Source of the DNA: Falsirhodobacter xinxiangensis
GTDB lineage: Bacteria; Pseudomonadota; Alphaproteobacteria; Rhodobacterales; Rhodobacteraceae
Reading direction: 5' to 3'
Length of the DNA: 64,000 nt
NCBI RefSeq assembly: GCF_004959935.1
Contig: NZ_SMYN01000004.1
Span: forward strand, 124,001-188,000
Both the position numbers and the translations under genes were made by a program. The notes below the pieces were generated by a model. That model made no database searches. It saw only the letters and a list, made by a program, of their open reading frames with translations, and was not told where the DNA came from. This document shows, in pieces, positions 63,512-64,000 of this stretch. How positions within the stretch are numbered: position 1 is the first letter of the stretch; each line of letters begins with the position of its first letter.

Positions 63512-63612
63512 ACCTTGGGCAGATGCCCGCAAAGGGGGCGGGCCAGCGCGAAAGATGTTGTTGCGCGAAGCCTTTCTGTGAAAGCCTGAACCGGAATTGC
63601 AGCGAGGGGGCG

Positions 63613-64000
63613 ATGTCGATCAAGGCCAGTATCCACCACCTGACCCATTACCGTTACGACCGCCCGGTCATGCTTGGCCCGCAGGTGATCCGCCTGCGCC
63701 CGGCGCCCCATTCGCGCACCGGTGTTCTGGCCCATTCGCTGAAGGTCAGCCCGGCTGGCCATTTCGTGAATCACCAGCAGGACCCTTACGGCAACTGGCT
63801 TGCCCGCTTCGTCTTCCCCGAGCCGGTGACGGAATTGAAGATCGAGGTCGATCTGATCGCGGACATGACCGTCTATAACCCGTTCGACTTCTTCGTCGAG
63901 GAAAGCGCCGAGGTCTGGCCCTTCGCCTATCCGGCGGACATCGCGGCGGACCTGTCCATCTACAGCACGCCCGAACCTGCCGGGCCGCTTTTGCAGGGCT
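63613..64000 (+). CDS. Transglutaminase-family protein, 5' part only
   Basis: Open to the window edge, with 129 complete codons. MSIKASIHHLTHYRYDRPVM and the IRLRPAPHSRT block are the N-terminal beta-domain of bacterial transglutaminase-like proteins, of the subtype that often continues into a large DUF2126-containing protein of about 1,100 residues. Catalytic Cys-His-Asp lie beyond the edge, so activity cannot be judged. The start follows CGAGGGGGCG. Confidence 0.82.
   Translation, partial: MSIKASIHHLTHYRYDRPVMLGPQVIRLRPAPHSRTGVLAHSLKVSPAGHFVNHQQDPYGNWLARFVFPEPVTELKIEVDLIADMTVYNPFDFFVEESAEVWPFAYPADIAADLSIYSTPEPAGPLLQG

Noticed and set aside
61235-63532. 765-codon minus-strand frame opposite the histidine kinase
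   Set aside because: The kinase motifs on the plus strand are complete; the opposite frame shows no protein-like pattern.

Overview
The window is one contiguous stretch of chromosome from an alphaproteobacterium of the Rhodobacteraceae/Paracoccaceae type (Rhodobacter or Paracoccus relatives). This rests on the high G+C, the 44-residue aa3 oxidase subunit IV, a membrane-anchored CycM-type cytochrome c, a DUF1523 protein, a TIGR02302 (DUF4175) protein, the divergent hemE/hemC pair and the argH-lipoprotein-lysA order. Species cannot be named from the sequence. It is densely packed housekeeping DNA. I found no rRNA or tRNA gene, insertion sequence, prophage or CRISPR array.

Layout. 1-9 kb: panC and two membrane genes, then a leftward block pyk, rpmI, rplT, an O-methyltransferase-like gene, pheS, an inserted membrane gene, pheT. 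8.8-12.6 kb: N-formylglutamate amidohydrolase and DUF1244, facing a leftward operon dgcN-dgcA-dat that should handle D-glutamate and other D-amino acids. 12.6-20.2 kb: a gene-free leader with an inverted repeat and a well-folded RNA candidate, accA, a coupled ftsE-ftsX-plsC-PPOX operon, a zinc-ribbon protein and a TIGR02302 protein. 20.2-27.5 kb: lysA, two tiny lipoproteins, argH, tlpA, tag, an EAL protein, phaA-phaB and a DUF465 protein. 27.5-34 kb: an RNA methyltransferase, ispB, ispE, a TPR protein and ETF-ubiquinone oxidoreductase. 34-43.8 kb: greA, mobA, azlCD, a lipoprotein plus cytochrome oxidase subunit IV, an acyl-CoA dehydrogenase, tsaC, hemF, pheA and cycM. 44-51 kb: a yejABEF-type peptide ABC transporter ending in a glycosyltransferase. 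51-64 kb: uspA, dacA, clpS, an rsmC-like gene, an odd SDR, hemE, hemC, ndh, osmC, a response regulator/7TM histidine kinase pair, and the start of a transglutaminase-family gene that runs off the right edge.

Most worth a second look: (i) a short palindromic repeat family (17.7, 40.9, 42.3 and 51.2 kb) with a conserved two-stem fold and covarying stems, found only between convergent gene ends; (ii) a 34-nt palindrome that buries the Shine-Dalgarno of a TTG-started universal stress protein gene; (iii) a structured, terminator-ended RNA candidate upstream of accA; (iv) the dgcN-dgcA-dat operon; (v) a base-composition-shifted membrane gene between pheS and pheT; (vi) an SDR whose catalytic lysine is a cysteine. 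Another pattern is the economy of convergent junctions: five gene pairs share a 4-nt YTAR stop, and most of the others carry a hairpin.

Functions come from motifs and family knowledge read by eye; no database search was run.
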